Shown one piece after another: positions 36,530 through 44,726 of a stretch of 52,169 nucleotides of DNA. This DNA comes from Ornithinibacter sp. Its GTDB lineage: Bacteria; Actinomycetota; Actinomycetes; Actinomycetales; Dermatophilaceae. Where the stretch lies: assembly GCA_029266735.1 (NCBI GenBank), contig JAQSWG010000004.1, positions 1 through 52,169 of the forward strand. The letters are read 5' to 3'. The notes under the pieces are model-generated. The model worked only from the letters and a program-made list of their open reading frames with translations, did no database searches and was not told the DNA's origin. Each line of letters starts with the position of its first letter. Position 1 is the first letter of the stretch. A program made the translations under genes and the position numbers.

Positions 36530-38023
36530 GTGAGCACCCCCCGCCCGGCCGCCGTTCTCGTCCTCGCCGCGGGTGAAGGGACCCGGATGAGGTCCACCAC
36601 CCCGAAGGTCCTGCACCAGATCGGGGGGGTCCCACTTGTCGGCCATGCCATCCGAGCCGCCCGCGCGACGGGCGCGCAGCACGTCGGTGTCGTCGTCCGG
36701 CACCACCGGGACCGCGTCGCCGAGCTCTGCACCACGCTCGACGACCGCCTCGTCATCGCCGACCAGGACGAGGTCAAGGGGACCGCTCGGGCTGTCGAGT
36801 GTGGCCTCGGAGCGCTCCCCGCGGACCTCTCCGGCACGGTCCTCGTCACCTACGGGGACGTGCCGCTTCTCACGGGCGACACACTGCTGGAGCTCACGGC
36901 CGCTCATCTCGAGACCGGCAGTGCGGTCTCCGTGGTCACCGCCCGCTCCGCCGACCCGACCGGCTACGGCCGGGTCGTTCGGGACGAGAACGGCCGGGTC
37001 GAGCAGATCGTCGAGCACAAGGACGCGACCGAGGCGCAACGGGCGATCACCGAGATCAACTCCGGCATCTACGCCTTCGACATCTCGGTGCTCCGCGAGG
37101 CACTCGCCGCGGTCGGTACGGACAACGCGCAGGGGGAGAAGTACCTCACCGACGTGGTGGCGCTGGCCCGGGCCGCCGGCCGGCCGGTGCGAGCACACGT
37201 CCTCGACGACCTGTGGCAGACCGAGGGCGTCAACGACCGGGTCCAGCTCGCGGCCCTCGGACGAGAGCTGAACCGGCGCATCTGCGAGGGACACATGCGC
37301 GCCGGCGTGACGATCGTCGACCCGGAGACGACGTGGATCGACGTCGACGTGACCATCGGCCAGGACACCACCGTGCTCCCGGGGACCCAGCTGCTGGGGG
37401 CCACCTCGGTCGGCGCCGACGCGCTCATCGGCCCGGAGGTGACGCTGACGGACACCGAGGTCGGGAACAGCGCCAAGGTCAGCCGGGCGGTCGCCAACCT
37501 GGCTGTCATCGGCCCCGGCGCCACGGTCGGCCCCTACTCCTACCTGAGGCCGGGGACCCGGCTCGGGGCCCGCGGCAAGATCGGCGGGTTCGTCGAGACC
37601 AAGAACGCGGAGATCGGCGAGGGCGCCAAGGTGCCCCACCTCTCGTATGCCGGCGACGTCACGATCGGCGAGGGGGCCAACATCGGCGCTGGGACGATCT
37701 TCGCGAACTACGACGGCGTCGCCAAGCACCACTCCACGGTCGGCAAGCACTCCTTCATCGGGTCCAACGCCGTCGTCGTGAGCCCGGTCCATCTCGGCGA
37801 CGGGACGTACGTCGCCGCCGGCTCGGCCGTCATCTCCGACGTCGACCCCGGCCAGATCGCCGTCGCCCGCGGCCGCCAGCGCAACGTCGACGGCTGGGTG
37901 GCGCGCGCCCGGCCCGGCACCGCGACCGCCGCGGCCGCCGCGGCCGCCGCGGCCGCGGAGCAGGCGCGCTCACGGCATCCCGGCTCGGACCCGACGACCC
38001 CCCCGGAGGGGACCGAGCAGTGA
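36530..38023 (+). CDS. glmU: Bifunctional GlmU: GlcNAc-1-P uridyltransferase / GlcN-1-P acetyltransferase
   Basis: 497 residues; makes UDP-GlcNAc for peptidoglycan and surface sugars. The N-terminal nucleotidyltransferase has LAAGEGTRMRSTTPKVLH and GDVPLL. The C-terminal left-handed beta helix has hexapeptide repeats and the acetyltransferase YLRPGTRLG, KIGGFVETKN and NYDGVAKHHSTVGKHSFIGSN motifs. The last 45 residues are extra: an Ala run and a disordered Pro/Thr tail. The start is GTG 36530 with GGAG 12 bases before it. It overlaps prsA by four bases. Confidence 0.97.
   Translation: MSTPRPAAVLVLAAGEGTRMRSTTPKVLHQIGGVPLVGHAIRAARATGAQHVGVVVRHHRDRVAELCTTLDDRLVIADQDEVKGTARAVECGLGALPADLSGTVLVTYGDVPLLTGDTLLELTAAHLETGSAVSVVTARSADPTGYGRVVRDENGRVEQIVEHKDATEAQRAITEINSGIYAFDISVLREALAAVGTDNAQGEKYLTDVVALARAAGRPVRAHVLDDLWQTEGVNDRVQLAALGRELNRRICEGHMRAGVTIVDPETTWIDVDVTIGQDTTVLPGTQLLGATSVGADALIGPEVTLTDTEVGNSAKVSRAVANLAVIGPGATVGPYSYLRPGTRLGARGKIGGFVETKNAEIGEGAKVPHLSYAGDVTIGEGANIGAGTIFANYDGVAKHHSTVGKHSFIGSNAVVVSPVHLGDGTYVAAGSAVISDVDPGQIAVARGRQRNVDGWVARARPGTATAAAAAAAAAAEQARSRHPGSDPTTPPEGTEQ
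37928..37954 (+). repeat. Triplet of a 9-bp GC palindromic unit inside glmU
   Basis: GCCGCGGCC is repeated exactly three times, encoding nine alanines in the C-terminal tail of GlmU. The unit length keeps frame if it slips, so the tail could vary in length between strains. Confidence 0.8.
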
Positions 38024-39021
38024 GCAACCACCGACCGCCCTCGGCGAACATCCGCAAGCGCCCCAAGAAGCAGCTCATGGTCTTCTCGGGTCGCGCGAAC
38101 CCCGGTCTCGCCCAGGAGGTCGCCGCGCAGCTCGGCACCGAGCTCGTCCCGACGAGCGCCTACGACTTCGCCAACGGCGAGATCTACGTGCGCTTCGAGG
38201 AGTCGGTGCGCGGCTCGGACGCCTTCGTCATCCAGAGCCACACCAGCCCGATCAACGAGTGCATCATGGAGCACCTGCTCATGGTCGACGCCCTGAAGCG
38301 GGCCAGCGCCAAGCGGATCACGGTCGTCATGCCGTTCTACGGCTACGCCCGCCAGGACAAGAAGCACCGCGGTCGTGAGCCCATCAGCGCGCGGCTCATG
38401 GCCGACATGTTCCGCACCGCCGGCGCGGACCGGCTCATCTGCGTGGACCTGCACGCCGACCAGGTCCAGGGGTTCTTCGACGGCCCGGTCGACCACCTCA
38501 TGGCGATCCCCATCCTCAGCGAGTACGTCGCCCGCAAGTACGGCGACCAGGACCTCGCCGTCGTCTCACCCGACGCCGGACGGATCAAGGTGGCGGAGCA
38601 GTGGTCCAAGCGCCTCGGCGGGGCCCCGCTGGCCTTCATCCACAAGACCCGTGACATCAACCGGCCCAACGAGATGGTGGCGAACCGGGTCGTCGGTGAC
38701 GTCCGGGACCGGGTCTGCGTCCTCGTGGACGACATGATCGACACCGGCGGCACGATCACCAAGGCAGCCGACGCCCTCATCGCCGACGGGGCCCGGGCGG
38801 TCGTCATCGCCGCCACGCACGCGATCCTCAGCGAGCCGGCGGCTCAGCGGCTGCGCGACTGCGCCGCGGAGGAGGTCATCGTCACCAACACGCTGCCCAT
38901 CCCCGCCGAGAAGGAGGTCGCGTGCCTCACGGTGCTGTCCATCGCGCCGCTCATCAGCGCCGCGGTGAAGGAGGTCTTCGAGGACGGCTCGGTGACGAGC
39001 CTGTTCACCGGCAGCACCTGA
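38020..39021 (+). CDS. prs: Ribose-phosphate pyrophosphokinase
   Basis: 333 residues; makes PRPP from ribose 5-phosphate and ATP for nucleotides, His, Trp and NAD, and for decaprenyl-phosphoribose-type lipids in some actinobacteria. Seen: FSGRANPGLAQEV, the flexible-loop YGYARQDKKHRGREPISARL, VSPDAGRIKVAEQW and the PRPP loop VLVDDMIDTGGTITKA. The GTG at 38020 lies across the glmU stop, with GGAGGGG ten bases upstream, so it is translationally coupled to glmU, as in many actinobacteria. Confidence 0.96.
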   Translation: MSNHRPPSANIRKRPKKQLMVFSGRANPGLAQEVAAQLGTELVPTSAYDFANGEIYVRFEESVRGSDAFVIQSHTSPINECIMEHLLMVDALKRASAKRITVVMPFYGYARQDKKHRGREPISARLMADMFRTAGADRLICVDLHADQVQGFFDGPVDHLMAIPILSEYVARKYGDQDLAVVSPDAGRIKVAEQWSKRLGGAPLAFIHKTRDINRPNEMVANRVVGDVRDRVCVLVDDMIDTGGTITKAADALIADGARAVVIAATHAILSEPAAQRLRDCAAEEVIVTNTLPIPAEKEVACLTVLSIAPLISAAVKEVFEDGSVTSLFTGST

Positions 39022-39087
39022 GCGGGGCAGGGGCGAGCAGAGGGCCGCTCGTGGCGGGTGGCGTCCAAGGGTCTGCAGGCGTGGCCA

Positions 39088-39648
39088 TCACGCCGTGGTC
39101 GTCGCCGCCCGGCGGGCTCGGTATGCCGCGACGTTGGCCCGGGTGCCGCAGGTCCCGTCACAGAACTTGCGAGACCGGTTGCGACTGAGGTCCACGAGGA
39201 GGTCGCCGCAGTCCTCGCCGGCGCAGACCTTGAGCCGGTCCGTCTCCCCGAGTCGCACGACGTCCACGAACGCCATGCCCACCTCCACCGCCACCCTGCG
39301 GTCGAGCGGAGCGTCGTCGGAGGTGGCGTGGACGTGCCAGCCGAAGGGCGGATGCCGCACGAGCCGGGGGAGGGCCGCTCCCTCCTCGAGGAGGGCGTTG
39401 GCCGCCTCGGCCAGCCGGTCGACCGGGAGCGCCCACACGGCGCGCAGCCGTGGGCGCAGGGCGCGGACCGCCTCGACCTCTGCGTCCGTCGTCGGCCGTC
39501 GACCGGTCCACTCCCACCGGTCCATCCAGGCGAGCAGGGACGGGAGGTCCGGCAGCTCCTCCCGCTCCGGGCTCCCGAGGCCCGGACCGGTGTTCGCCAG
39601 CGCTGCAGCATGGCTGAGCGTCACGTCAGTGTCATAGGTGAAAATCAT
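39088..39648 (-). CDS. CGNR zinc-finger / ABATE-domain regulator
   Basis: 186 residues. The N-terminal ABATE-type domain (sensing part, about 10-130) precedes a C-terminal treble-clef zinc finger VCAGEDCGDLLVDLSRNRSR then KFCDGTCGTRANVAAYRARR; the name-giving CGNR is CGTR here. This family is thought to bind DNA. ATG 39648 has CAGGAG five bases upstream and is preferred to ATG 39663. It is divergent from an EamA exporter, and the gap contains a repeated 10-mer, suggesting it controls both genes. Confidence 0.85.
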   Translation of the reverse strand: MIFTYDTDVTLSHAAALANTGPGLGSPEREELPDLPSLLAWMDRWEWTGRRPTTDAEVEAVRALRPRLRAVWALPVDRLAEAANALLEEGAALPRLVRHPPFGWHVHATSDDAPLDRRVAVEVGMAFVDVVRLGETDRLKVCAGEDCGDLLVDLSRNRSRKFCDGTCGTRANVAAYRARRAATTTA

Positions 39649-39653
39649 CTTGA

Positions 39654-39710
39654 CTCCTGACATCGAGTGCCGATAGCGTCATGGGCAACAGCATACTTTG
39701 CTCCTGACAT
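39654..39710. repeat. Direct 10-bp repeat in the CGNR/EamA gap
   Basis: CTCCTGACAT occurs at 39654-39663 and 39701-39710, both preceded by TT and followed by YG. One copy overlaps the ribosome site of the CGNR gene, and the other lies upstream of the EamA start. Candidate operator half sites. Confidence 0.5.
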
Positions 39711-39739
39711 TGCCGGCGACCGGCCCGACCAGGAGCCCC

Positions 39740-40735
39740 ATGAAGGAGGCCACGGTGGTCGAGGCGATGAGGCGGCACCTGGGACTCGGCCTCGTGGCGA
39801 TGCTCATGTCGTGCGCGGCCTTCGGCACCTCGGGCCCCTTCGCCAAGGCGCTCATGACGGCCGGCTGGTCGCCGGGTGCCGTGGTGCTCCTCCGCATCTC
39901 CGGGGCGGCGCTCGTGCTCCTGCCGTTCACCGCGTGGGCGCTGCGGGGCCGCTGGGGCTCGGTGGCCCGCGAGCTGCCCCGGGCCGGCCTCTACGGGACG
40001 CTCGCCGTCGCCGCCGCGCAGCTCGGCTACTTCCAGGCCGTCGCCCGGATGGACGTGGCGGTCGCCCTCCTCATCGAGTACCTCGGCATCGTCCTCGTCG
40101 TGCTGTGGGTGTGGGCACTGACCCGACGGACTCCCCACCGCCTCACCGGCCTCGGGATCGTCCTGGCGCTCGCCGGCCTCGCCCTCGTGCTCGATGTCAC
40201 CGGCCGGGCGACCCCTGACCTCGTCGGGGTCCTCTGGGGCCTTCTCGCCGCCACCGGCCTGGCCGGCCACTACGTCCTCGCGGCGCGCAGGACCACCATC
40301 CCCGCCGCGGCGTTCGCCGGGCTGGGGCTGGCCTCCGGTGCGCTCGTGCTGGCGCTCAGCGGGCTCGTCGGCATCCTGCCGATGGAGGCCGGGGACCCGT
40401 CGGTCGTCGTCGCCGGGACCGACATCCCGGCCTGGCTGGCGCTCCTCGAGCTGGTCCTCGTCGCGGCGGCCCTGGCCTACGTGCTGGGGATCCTCGGAGC
40501 ACGGCACCTGGGCTCCACCCTCGCGTCGTTCGTCGGCCTCACCGAGGTGCTGTTCGCGGTGCTCTTCGCGTGGCTGCTCCTCGGCGAGCTGCCGCGGCCC
40601 CTCCAGCTCCTGGGTGGCGTGGTGCTGCTCGCCGGGGTCGTCGCCGTCCGGCTGGGTCAGCGTGACGACGATCGTCGGGAGGCGGTCGCCACCGCCGAGA
40701 CGGCGGATTTCGACGTGGCCTCTCCCGTCGCCTAG
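39740..40735 (+). CDS. EamA/DMT-family transporter
   Basis: 331 residues with ten membrane helices in two EamA repeats (about 15-145 and 160-295). The first helix reads LVAMLMSCAAFGTSGPFAKAL; the second repeat ends GSTLASFVGLTEVLFAVLFAWLLLGELP, the typical DMT closing motif. Such proteins export metabolites, amino acids or toxic compounds; the cargo here is unknown. ATG 39740 follows CAGGAG; ATG 39767 is an alternative. It is divergent from the CGNR regulator. Confidence 0.9.
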   Translation: MKEATVVEAMRRHLGLGLVAMLMSCAAFGTSGPFAKALMTAGWSPGAVVLLRISGAALVLLPFTAWALRGRWGSVARELPRAGLYGTLAVAAAQLGYFQAVARMDVAVALLIEYLGIVLVVLWVWALTRRTPHRLTGLGIVLALAGLALVLDVTGRATPDLVGVLWGLLAATGLAGHYVLAARRTTIPAAAFAGLGLASGALVLALSGLVGILPMEAGDPSVVVAGTDIPAWLALLELVLVAAALAYVLGILGARHLGSTLASFVGLTEVLFAVLFAWLLLGELPRPLQLLGGVVLLAGVVAVRLGQRDDDRREAVATAETADFDVASPVA

Positions 40736-40738
40736 ACT
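40709..40738 (+). promoter_or_regulatory. Promoter of rplY
   Basis: TTCGAC, an 18-base spacer, and TAGACT overlap the end of the EamA gene. They predict a transcript start near 40745 and a leader of about 195 bases before rplY. Confidence 0.55.
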
Positions 40739-40939
40739 CGGGGGGTTGCCTCGGCGAGGGACGTCGCACCGGCCAGAGCTGTCCGGTTGACCGCCACGAG
40801 CGGTCGACGCATCCGTGATCGACGCTGGCGGTACGCAGATCCGGTGGATCCGCGGGCCGTTCGCGCGCCGGTCGTTCGGTGCCACGTCCCGCGTCGAGGA
40901 CCGACTGCCCGTTCCCTCTCCCACGTCCCAGGAGCACCC

Positions 40940-41626
40940 GTGTCCGACACCAAGCTCGTCGCCGAGGCCCGCACCCAGTTCGGCAAGGGTGCGGCCCGCC
41001 GTATCCGCCGCGACCACAAGATCCCCGCCGTCATGTACGGCCACGGGACCGCCCCCGTCCACATCACCCTGCCCGGTCACGACACCATGCTGGCGCTGAA
41101 GCAGAGCAACGCCCTCCTCACGATCGTCCTCGACGGTGACGAGCAGCTCGCGCTCGCGAAGGACATCCAGCGCGACCCCATCAAGCCCGTCATCGAGCAC
41201 GTCGACCTCGTCATCGTCCGGCGGGGCGAGAGGGTCGTCGTCGACGTCCCGGTCCACGTCGAGGGCGAGGCAGCGCCGGAGACGATCGTCACGACGGACC
41301 ACACGAGCCTGCAGCTCGAGGTGGAGGCGACCCACATCCCCGACAGCATCAGCGTCTCGGTGGACGGCGCGGAGGCAGGGACCCAGGTCCTCGCCGGCCA
41401 GATCCAGCTGCCGGAGGGCTCCACGCTCGTCACCGACCCGGAGGCTCTCGTCGTCAACGTCACGGCGCAGGTGTCGGAGGAGGCCCTCGAGGCCGAGCTC
41501 GCGGACGCCGAGGCCGAGGCCGGCATCGAGCGCGAGGAGCACGACGAGGCCACCGACGAGCCGGCGGCCGCGGCCGAGGGCGAGGCCGCCTCGGGCGACG
41601 CCGAGCAGCCCGCCGACGAGGCCTGA
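40940..41626 (+). CDS. rplY: 50S ribosomal protein L25 (Ctc form)
   Basis: 228 residues. The N-terminal 95 residues (LVAEARTQFGKGAARRIRRDHKIPAVMYG) bind 5S rRNA. A second beta domain and an acidic Ala/Glu tail (about 185-228) make the long CTC version found in Gram-positives. The start is GTG 40940 with CAGGAG seven bases upstream. It has its own promoter and a long leader of nearly 200 bases in which no gene is seen. pth follows after a terminator hairpin. Confidence 0.96.
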   Translation: MSDTKLVAEARTQFGKGAARRIRRDHKIPAVMYGHGTAPVHITLPGHDTMLALKQSNALLTIVLDGDEQLALAKDIQRDPIKPVIEHVDLVIVRRGERVVVDVPVHVEGEAAPETIVTTDHTSLQLEVEATHIPDSISVSVDGAEAGTQVLAGQIQLPEGSTLVTDPEALVVNVTAQVSEEALEAELADAEAEAGIEREEHDEATDEPAAAAEGEAASGDAEQPADEA

Positions 41627-41651
41627 CGGCCTCACCCACGCAGGAGTACCT

Positions 41652-41682
41652 CGGGGCCTGGTCCGACGCGGACCGGGCCCCG
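41652..41682. terminator. Hairpin between rplY and pth
   Basis: CGGGGCCTGGTCC pairs with GGACCGGGCCCCG (one G-U) around GACGC: a 13-bp stem, 25 bases after the rplY stop, without a T-run. Confidence 0.75.
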
Positions 41683-41704
41683 ACCTGTGCCCGGCCGAGC
41701 GGCA

Positions 41705-41710
41705 TACGCT
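41705..41710 (+). promoter_or_regulatory. -10 element of pth (leaderless)
   Basis: TACGCT lies six bases before GTG 41717 and beyond the rplY terminator. Confidence 0.6.
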
Positions 41711-41716
41711 GTCCTC

Positions 41717-42319
41717 GTGACCGACAGCGGCCCCTGGCTCGTCGTCGGGCTGGGAAATCCCGGTCCGGCGTATGCCGGCAACCGCCACAACGTGGGCGCC
41801 ATGGTCGTCGACGAGCTGGCCCGTCGCACGGGGTCGGCGCTGCTCTCCCACAAGGCTCGGGCGCACGCCGCCCAGGTTCGTCTGGGTAACGGACCCGGTG
41901 GGGTGCCGGGCCCCGCCGCCGTCATCGCGGTCCCGTCGGGCTACATGAACGACTCCGGTGGCCCGGTCTCGTCGTTGCTGCGGTTCTTCTCGGTTCCCGT
42001 GGAGCGGCTCGTCGTCGTCCACGACGAGCTGGACCTCGACGCCGGCACCGTTCGCCTGAAGCGCGGTGGCGGAGAGGGAGGACACAACGGCCTGCGGTCG
42101 ATCAGCTCCTCGCTGGGGACTCGGGACTACCACCGTGTGCGGGTCGGCATCGGCCGCCCGCCGGGCCGGATGGATGCCGCTGACTTCGTCCTGCGCGACT
42201 TCTCGCCGGCCGAGCGCAGGGAGCTCCCGTTCCTCCTCGACGACGCCGCCGACGCGGTGGAGGAGCTCGTCACCGTAGGGCTGCTCGACGCCCAGCAGCG
42301 GGTGCACGCTCCTCGCTGA
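41717..42319 (+). CDS. pth: Peptidyl-tRNA hydrolase
   Basis: 200 residues. It frees tRNA from stalled peptidyl-tRNA. The family motifs [20 protein letters not shown] (catalytic His), [23 protein letters not shown] (catalytic Asp) and [12 protein letters not shown] are complete. The start is GTG 41717, supported by the leaderless -10; the frame opens at 41687. The rplY-pth pairing is conserved in bacteria. Confidence 0.96.
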   Translation: MTDSGPWLVVGLGNPGPAYAGNRHNVGAMVVDELARRTGSALLSHKARAHAAQVRLGNGPGGVPGPAAVIAVPSGYMNDSGGPVSSLLRFFSVPVERLVVVHDELDLDAGTVRLKRGGGEGGHNGLRSISSSLGTRDYHRVRVGIGRPPGRMDAADFVLRDFSPAERRELPFLLDDAADAVEELVTVGLLDAQQRVHAPR

Positions 42320-42353
42320 ACGCGCTGCGGCCCCCGCGACCTGTACTTCCGTT

Positions 42354-42408
42354 GAGAATTCTCGGTTTCCCGTTCGGGCAGGGCTGCGTCCTGCTACGTT
42401 CCGAACGT
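42354..42408 (+). promoter_or_regulatory. Promoter region of the exopolysaccharide operon
   Basis: A perfect 10-bp palindrome GAGAATTCTC (42354-42363) and a 6-1-6 dyad ACGTTCCGAACGT (42396-42408) flank a possible promoter TTCGGG-N16-TACGTT. The second dyad overlaps the -10, a good place for an operator. Around 60 bases of leader follow. Confidence 0.45.
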
Positions 42409-42462
42409 CGGATTCCTCTGGTGGGACCGACGAGTGTGAACGGATTCGGCAGCAGGGGATTG

Positions 42463-43998
42463 ATGTCGATGAGCAGCAGTACTGAGGCACTTTCGCGCGC
42501 CGGCTCACGGCCACGGGCTGCGGCCCACGTCGACCTCACGGTCCACGGGCATGCACCTGTGCATCACGGGCTGAGGTCCTGGCAGCGGCGCCATCGCCTC
42601 CGCACCCTCGTGGCCGACACCACCGCAGCGCTCCTCGGGCTGGTCGCTGGGCTGTGGGCCCGTGACGTCGTGCTCGGTGAGGACCCGTCCCTGTGGGGCT
42701 CCCCTGAGGCGACGCGTGCGACGTCCGTGGTGATCGCGGTGCTGTGGCTGCTCCTCCTCACGCGTAGCGGGGCGTATGCCCCGCAGTTCATCGGAGGCGG
42801 CAACGAGGAGTACCGCGCCGTCGGGCAGGCAGCCGGCACCCTGGTCGCCGTCGTCGCCGTCGCCTCGTTCGCGTTCAAGCTCGAGTTCTCCCGGGGGGTG
42901 CTCCTCGTCGCCGTGCCGACCATGCTCGCCGCCACGGTGAGTGCACGGCATCTGCTCCGCCGGCGCCTGGCGGCCGCCCGCGACCGCGGTCACTGCCTGC
43001 AGCCGGCGGTGCTCGTGGGCGACGCGCGGGCCGTCGTGGACCTGGCCGCCCGCATCCGGGCCGCCCCGCGGACGACGGGTCTGCGCGTCGAGGGCGTGTG
43101 CGTCACCGACCCGGGCAATCCGGTCATCCGCTCGGACGAGTTCGCCGACATCCCGGTGCTGGGTGCCGACGCGGACACCCTCGACGCCGTCGACCGGGTC
43201 GGTGCCGAAGTCGTGGCCGTCGTCACGGGCCCCAGCACGGCTGGGCATGCGTTGCGGCGACTGGGCTGGGCGCTGGAGCAGCGGGACGTCGATCTCCTCA
43301 TCGACCCGGGCGTCATCGAGGTGGCGGGCCCACGTCTGTCGCTTCGCCAGGCGAGCGGCCTGCCGATGCTCCACGTGGAGCGACCCGTGTGCAGCGGCGT
43401 GCGGTATGCCGCGAAGCTCATCGTCGACCGCCTCCTGGCGCTCCTGCTGCTGGTGGTCATCGGGCCGGCGCTGCTCCTCGTCGGCCTCGTCGTCCGGCTC
43501 GACTCCCGAGGCCCGGCGCTCTTCCGCCAGGAGCGGGTCGGCGAGGGCGGGCGGACATTCACGCTGTTCAAGCTCCGCACCATGTGCACCGACGCGGACG
43601 CGCAGCTCGACGGGCTGCAGGACCGGCACGACGGCAACGAGACGTTGTTCAAGCTCCGTCAGGACCCACGCGTCACCCGCGTGGGTGCGCTGCTGCGCCG
43701 CTACTCGCTCGACGAGCTTCCCCAGCTGCTCAACGTCGTCCGCGGGGAGATGTCGCTCGTCGGCCCGCGGCCGCCGCTGCCCAGCGAGGTGGACCGGTAC
43801 GAGAGCGATGCCGTGCGCCGCCTGCGCGTGCGACCGGGCATGACCGGCCTCTGGCAGGTCTCCGGTCGCAGCGACCTCTCCTGGGTCGAGTCCGTTCGCC
43901 TCGACCTCTGGTACGTCGACAACTGGTCGCTGTCGCTGGACGCCCAGATCCTCGTGCGCACGTTCAGCGCCGTGGTGACCGGCAAGGGGGCGTACTGA
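42463..43998 (+). CDS. Polyprenyl glycosylphosphotransferase (WbaP/EPS type)
   Basis: 511 residues; moves a sugar-1-phosphate from UDP-sugar to undecaprenyl phosphate, the first step of a surface polysaccharide. Four N-terminal helices and a Rossmann-like middle (about 180-300) are followed by a reentrant helix and catalytic domain from about 316. Catalytic motifs: GPALFRQERVGEGGRTFTLFKLRTM, YSLDELPQLLNVVRGEMSLVGPRP and RPGMTGLWQVSGRSDLSW. ATG 42463 follows AGGGG. The first sugar cannot be read from sequence. It leads a seven-gene run and overlaps the next start. Confidence 0.93.
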   Translation: MSMSSSTEALSRAGSRPRAAAHVDLTVHGHAPVHHGLRSWQRRHRLRTLVADTTAALLGLVAGLWARDVVLGEDPSLWGSPEATRATSVVIAVLWLLLLTRSGAYAPQFIGGGNEEYRAVGQAAGTLVAVVAVASFAFKLEFSRGVLLVAVPTMLAATVSARHLLRRRLAAARDRGHCLQPAVLVGDARAVVDLAARIRAAPRTTGLRVEGVCVTDPGNPVIRSDEFADIPVLGADADTLDAVDRVGAEVVAVVTGPSTAGHALRRLGWALEQRDVDLLIDPGVIEVAGPRLSLRQASGLPMLHVERPVCSGVRYAAKLIVDRLLALLLLVVIGPALLLVGLVVRLDSRGPALFRQERVGEGGRTFTLFKLRTMCTDADAQLDGLQDRHDGNETLFKLRQDPRVTRVGALLRRYSLDELPQLLNVVRGEMSLVGPRPPLPSEVDRYESDAVRRLRVRPGMTGLWQVSGRSDLSWVESVRLDLWYVDNWSLSLDAQILVRTFSAVVTGKGAY

Positions 43999-44726
43999 TG
44001 GGGACACAACCGGTTCGGGCGACGCACACGGCCATCCCGGGAGTGGTGCTGTTCGAACCGACTCCGCACCGGGACCACCGAGGGTTCTTCACCCGGACGT
44101 TCGAGGCGTCCATGGCGCGAGCTGCCGGAGTCGACCCCGGCACCTTCGTCCAGGACAGCCTCTCGCGGTCCCGCCGCGGGGTGCTGCGAGGGCTGCACGT
44201 GAGAGTCGGGAGGGGCGAGGCGAAGCTCGTGCGCTGCTCCGCGGGGGCCGTGTTCGACGTCGTCGTCGACCTGCGACCGGACTCGCCCGAGTTCGGTCGT
44301 TGGCTCTCCTTCGACCTCGACGGCGACAGCCAGCGGTCGGTGTACATCCCCGCCGGCTGCGCCCACGGGTTCCAGGCCCTGACCGACCCGGCCGACACCT
44401 CCTACCGCATCGACCGTGAGCACGACCCGGCCGAGGACCTCACCATCGCCTACGACGACCCGACGCTGGCCATCCCCTGGCCGCTCGAGGTGACCGCAAT
44501 GTCGGACGCCGACGCAGCGGCACAACCCCTCTCCGAGCTGCAGGCGCAGCTGCGGCGCATTCGGGCGGGCGATCCCACGACCCTGCCCCGTCCACCGGTC
44601 GCCATCCCAGCGGTGGCCCCCCAACCACCGGTACCCGCATCGGGCCACGGTCGATCCACCCCTCCTCCCGGCCCCGGACCACGTCCGCGGGGCGCGTTGG
44701 ATTCCAACAGCGAGGTGCTCTCATGA
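43998..44726 (+). CDS. dTDP-4-dehydrorhamnose 3,5-epimerase-like protein
   Basis: 242 residues. The cupin core (1 to about 185) has RGFFTRTF, RGVLRGLHVRVG (catalytic-type His67), VDLRPDSPEFG and PAGCAHGFQAL (His123), as in RmlC. The last 55 residues are a Pro-rich disordered tail absent from ordinary RmlC. No rmlA, rmlB or rmlD is in the window, so rhamnose supply must come from elsewhere or the substrate differs. ATG 43998 shares a base with the previous stop, and its 3' end overlaps the next gene by four bases. Confidence 0.85.
   Translation: MGTQPVRATHTAIPGVVLFEPTPHRDHRGFFTRTFEASMARAAGVDPGTFVQDSLSRSRRGVLRGLHVRVGRGEAKLVRCSAGAVFDVVVDLRPDSPEFGRWLSFDLDGDSQRSVYIPAGCAHGFQALTDPADTSYRIDREHDPAEDLTIAYDDPTLAIPWPLEVTAMSDADAAAQPLSELQAQLRRIRAGDPTTLPRPPVAIPAVAPQPPVPASGHGRSTPPPGPGPRPRGALDSNSEVLS

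Noticed and set aside
39632-39682. Short frame starting at ATG 39682 on the minus strand, seven bases after TATGCT
   Set aside because: The hexamer is a plausible -10 for the CGNR transcript, but the 16-codon frame overlaps the CGNR start in another phase and has nothing further to support it.
39632-42514. Minus-strand open frame of 960 codons across EamA, rplY and pth
   Set aside because: It covers three certain genes on the other strand and shows only shadow-type composition.
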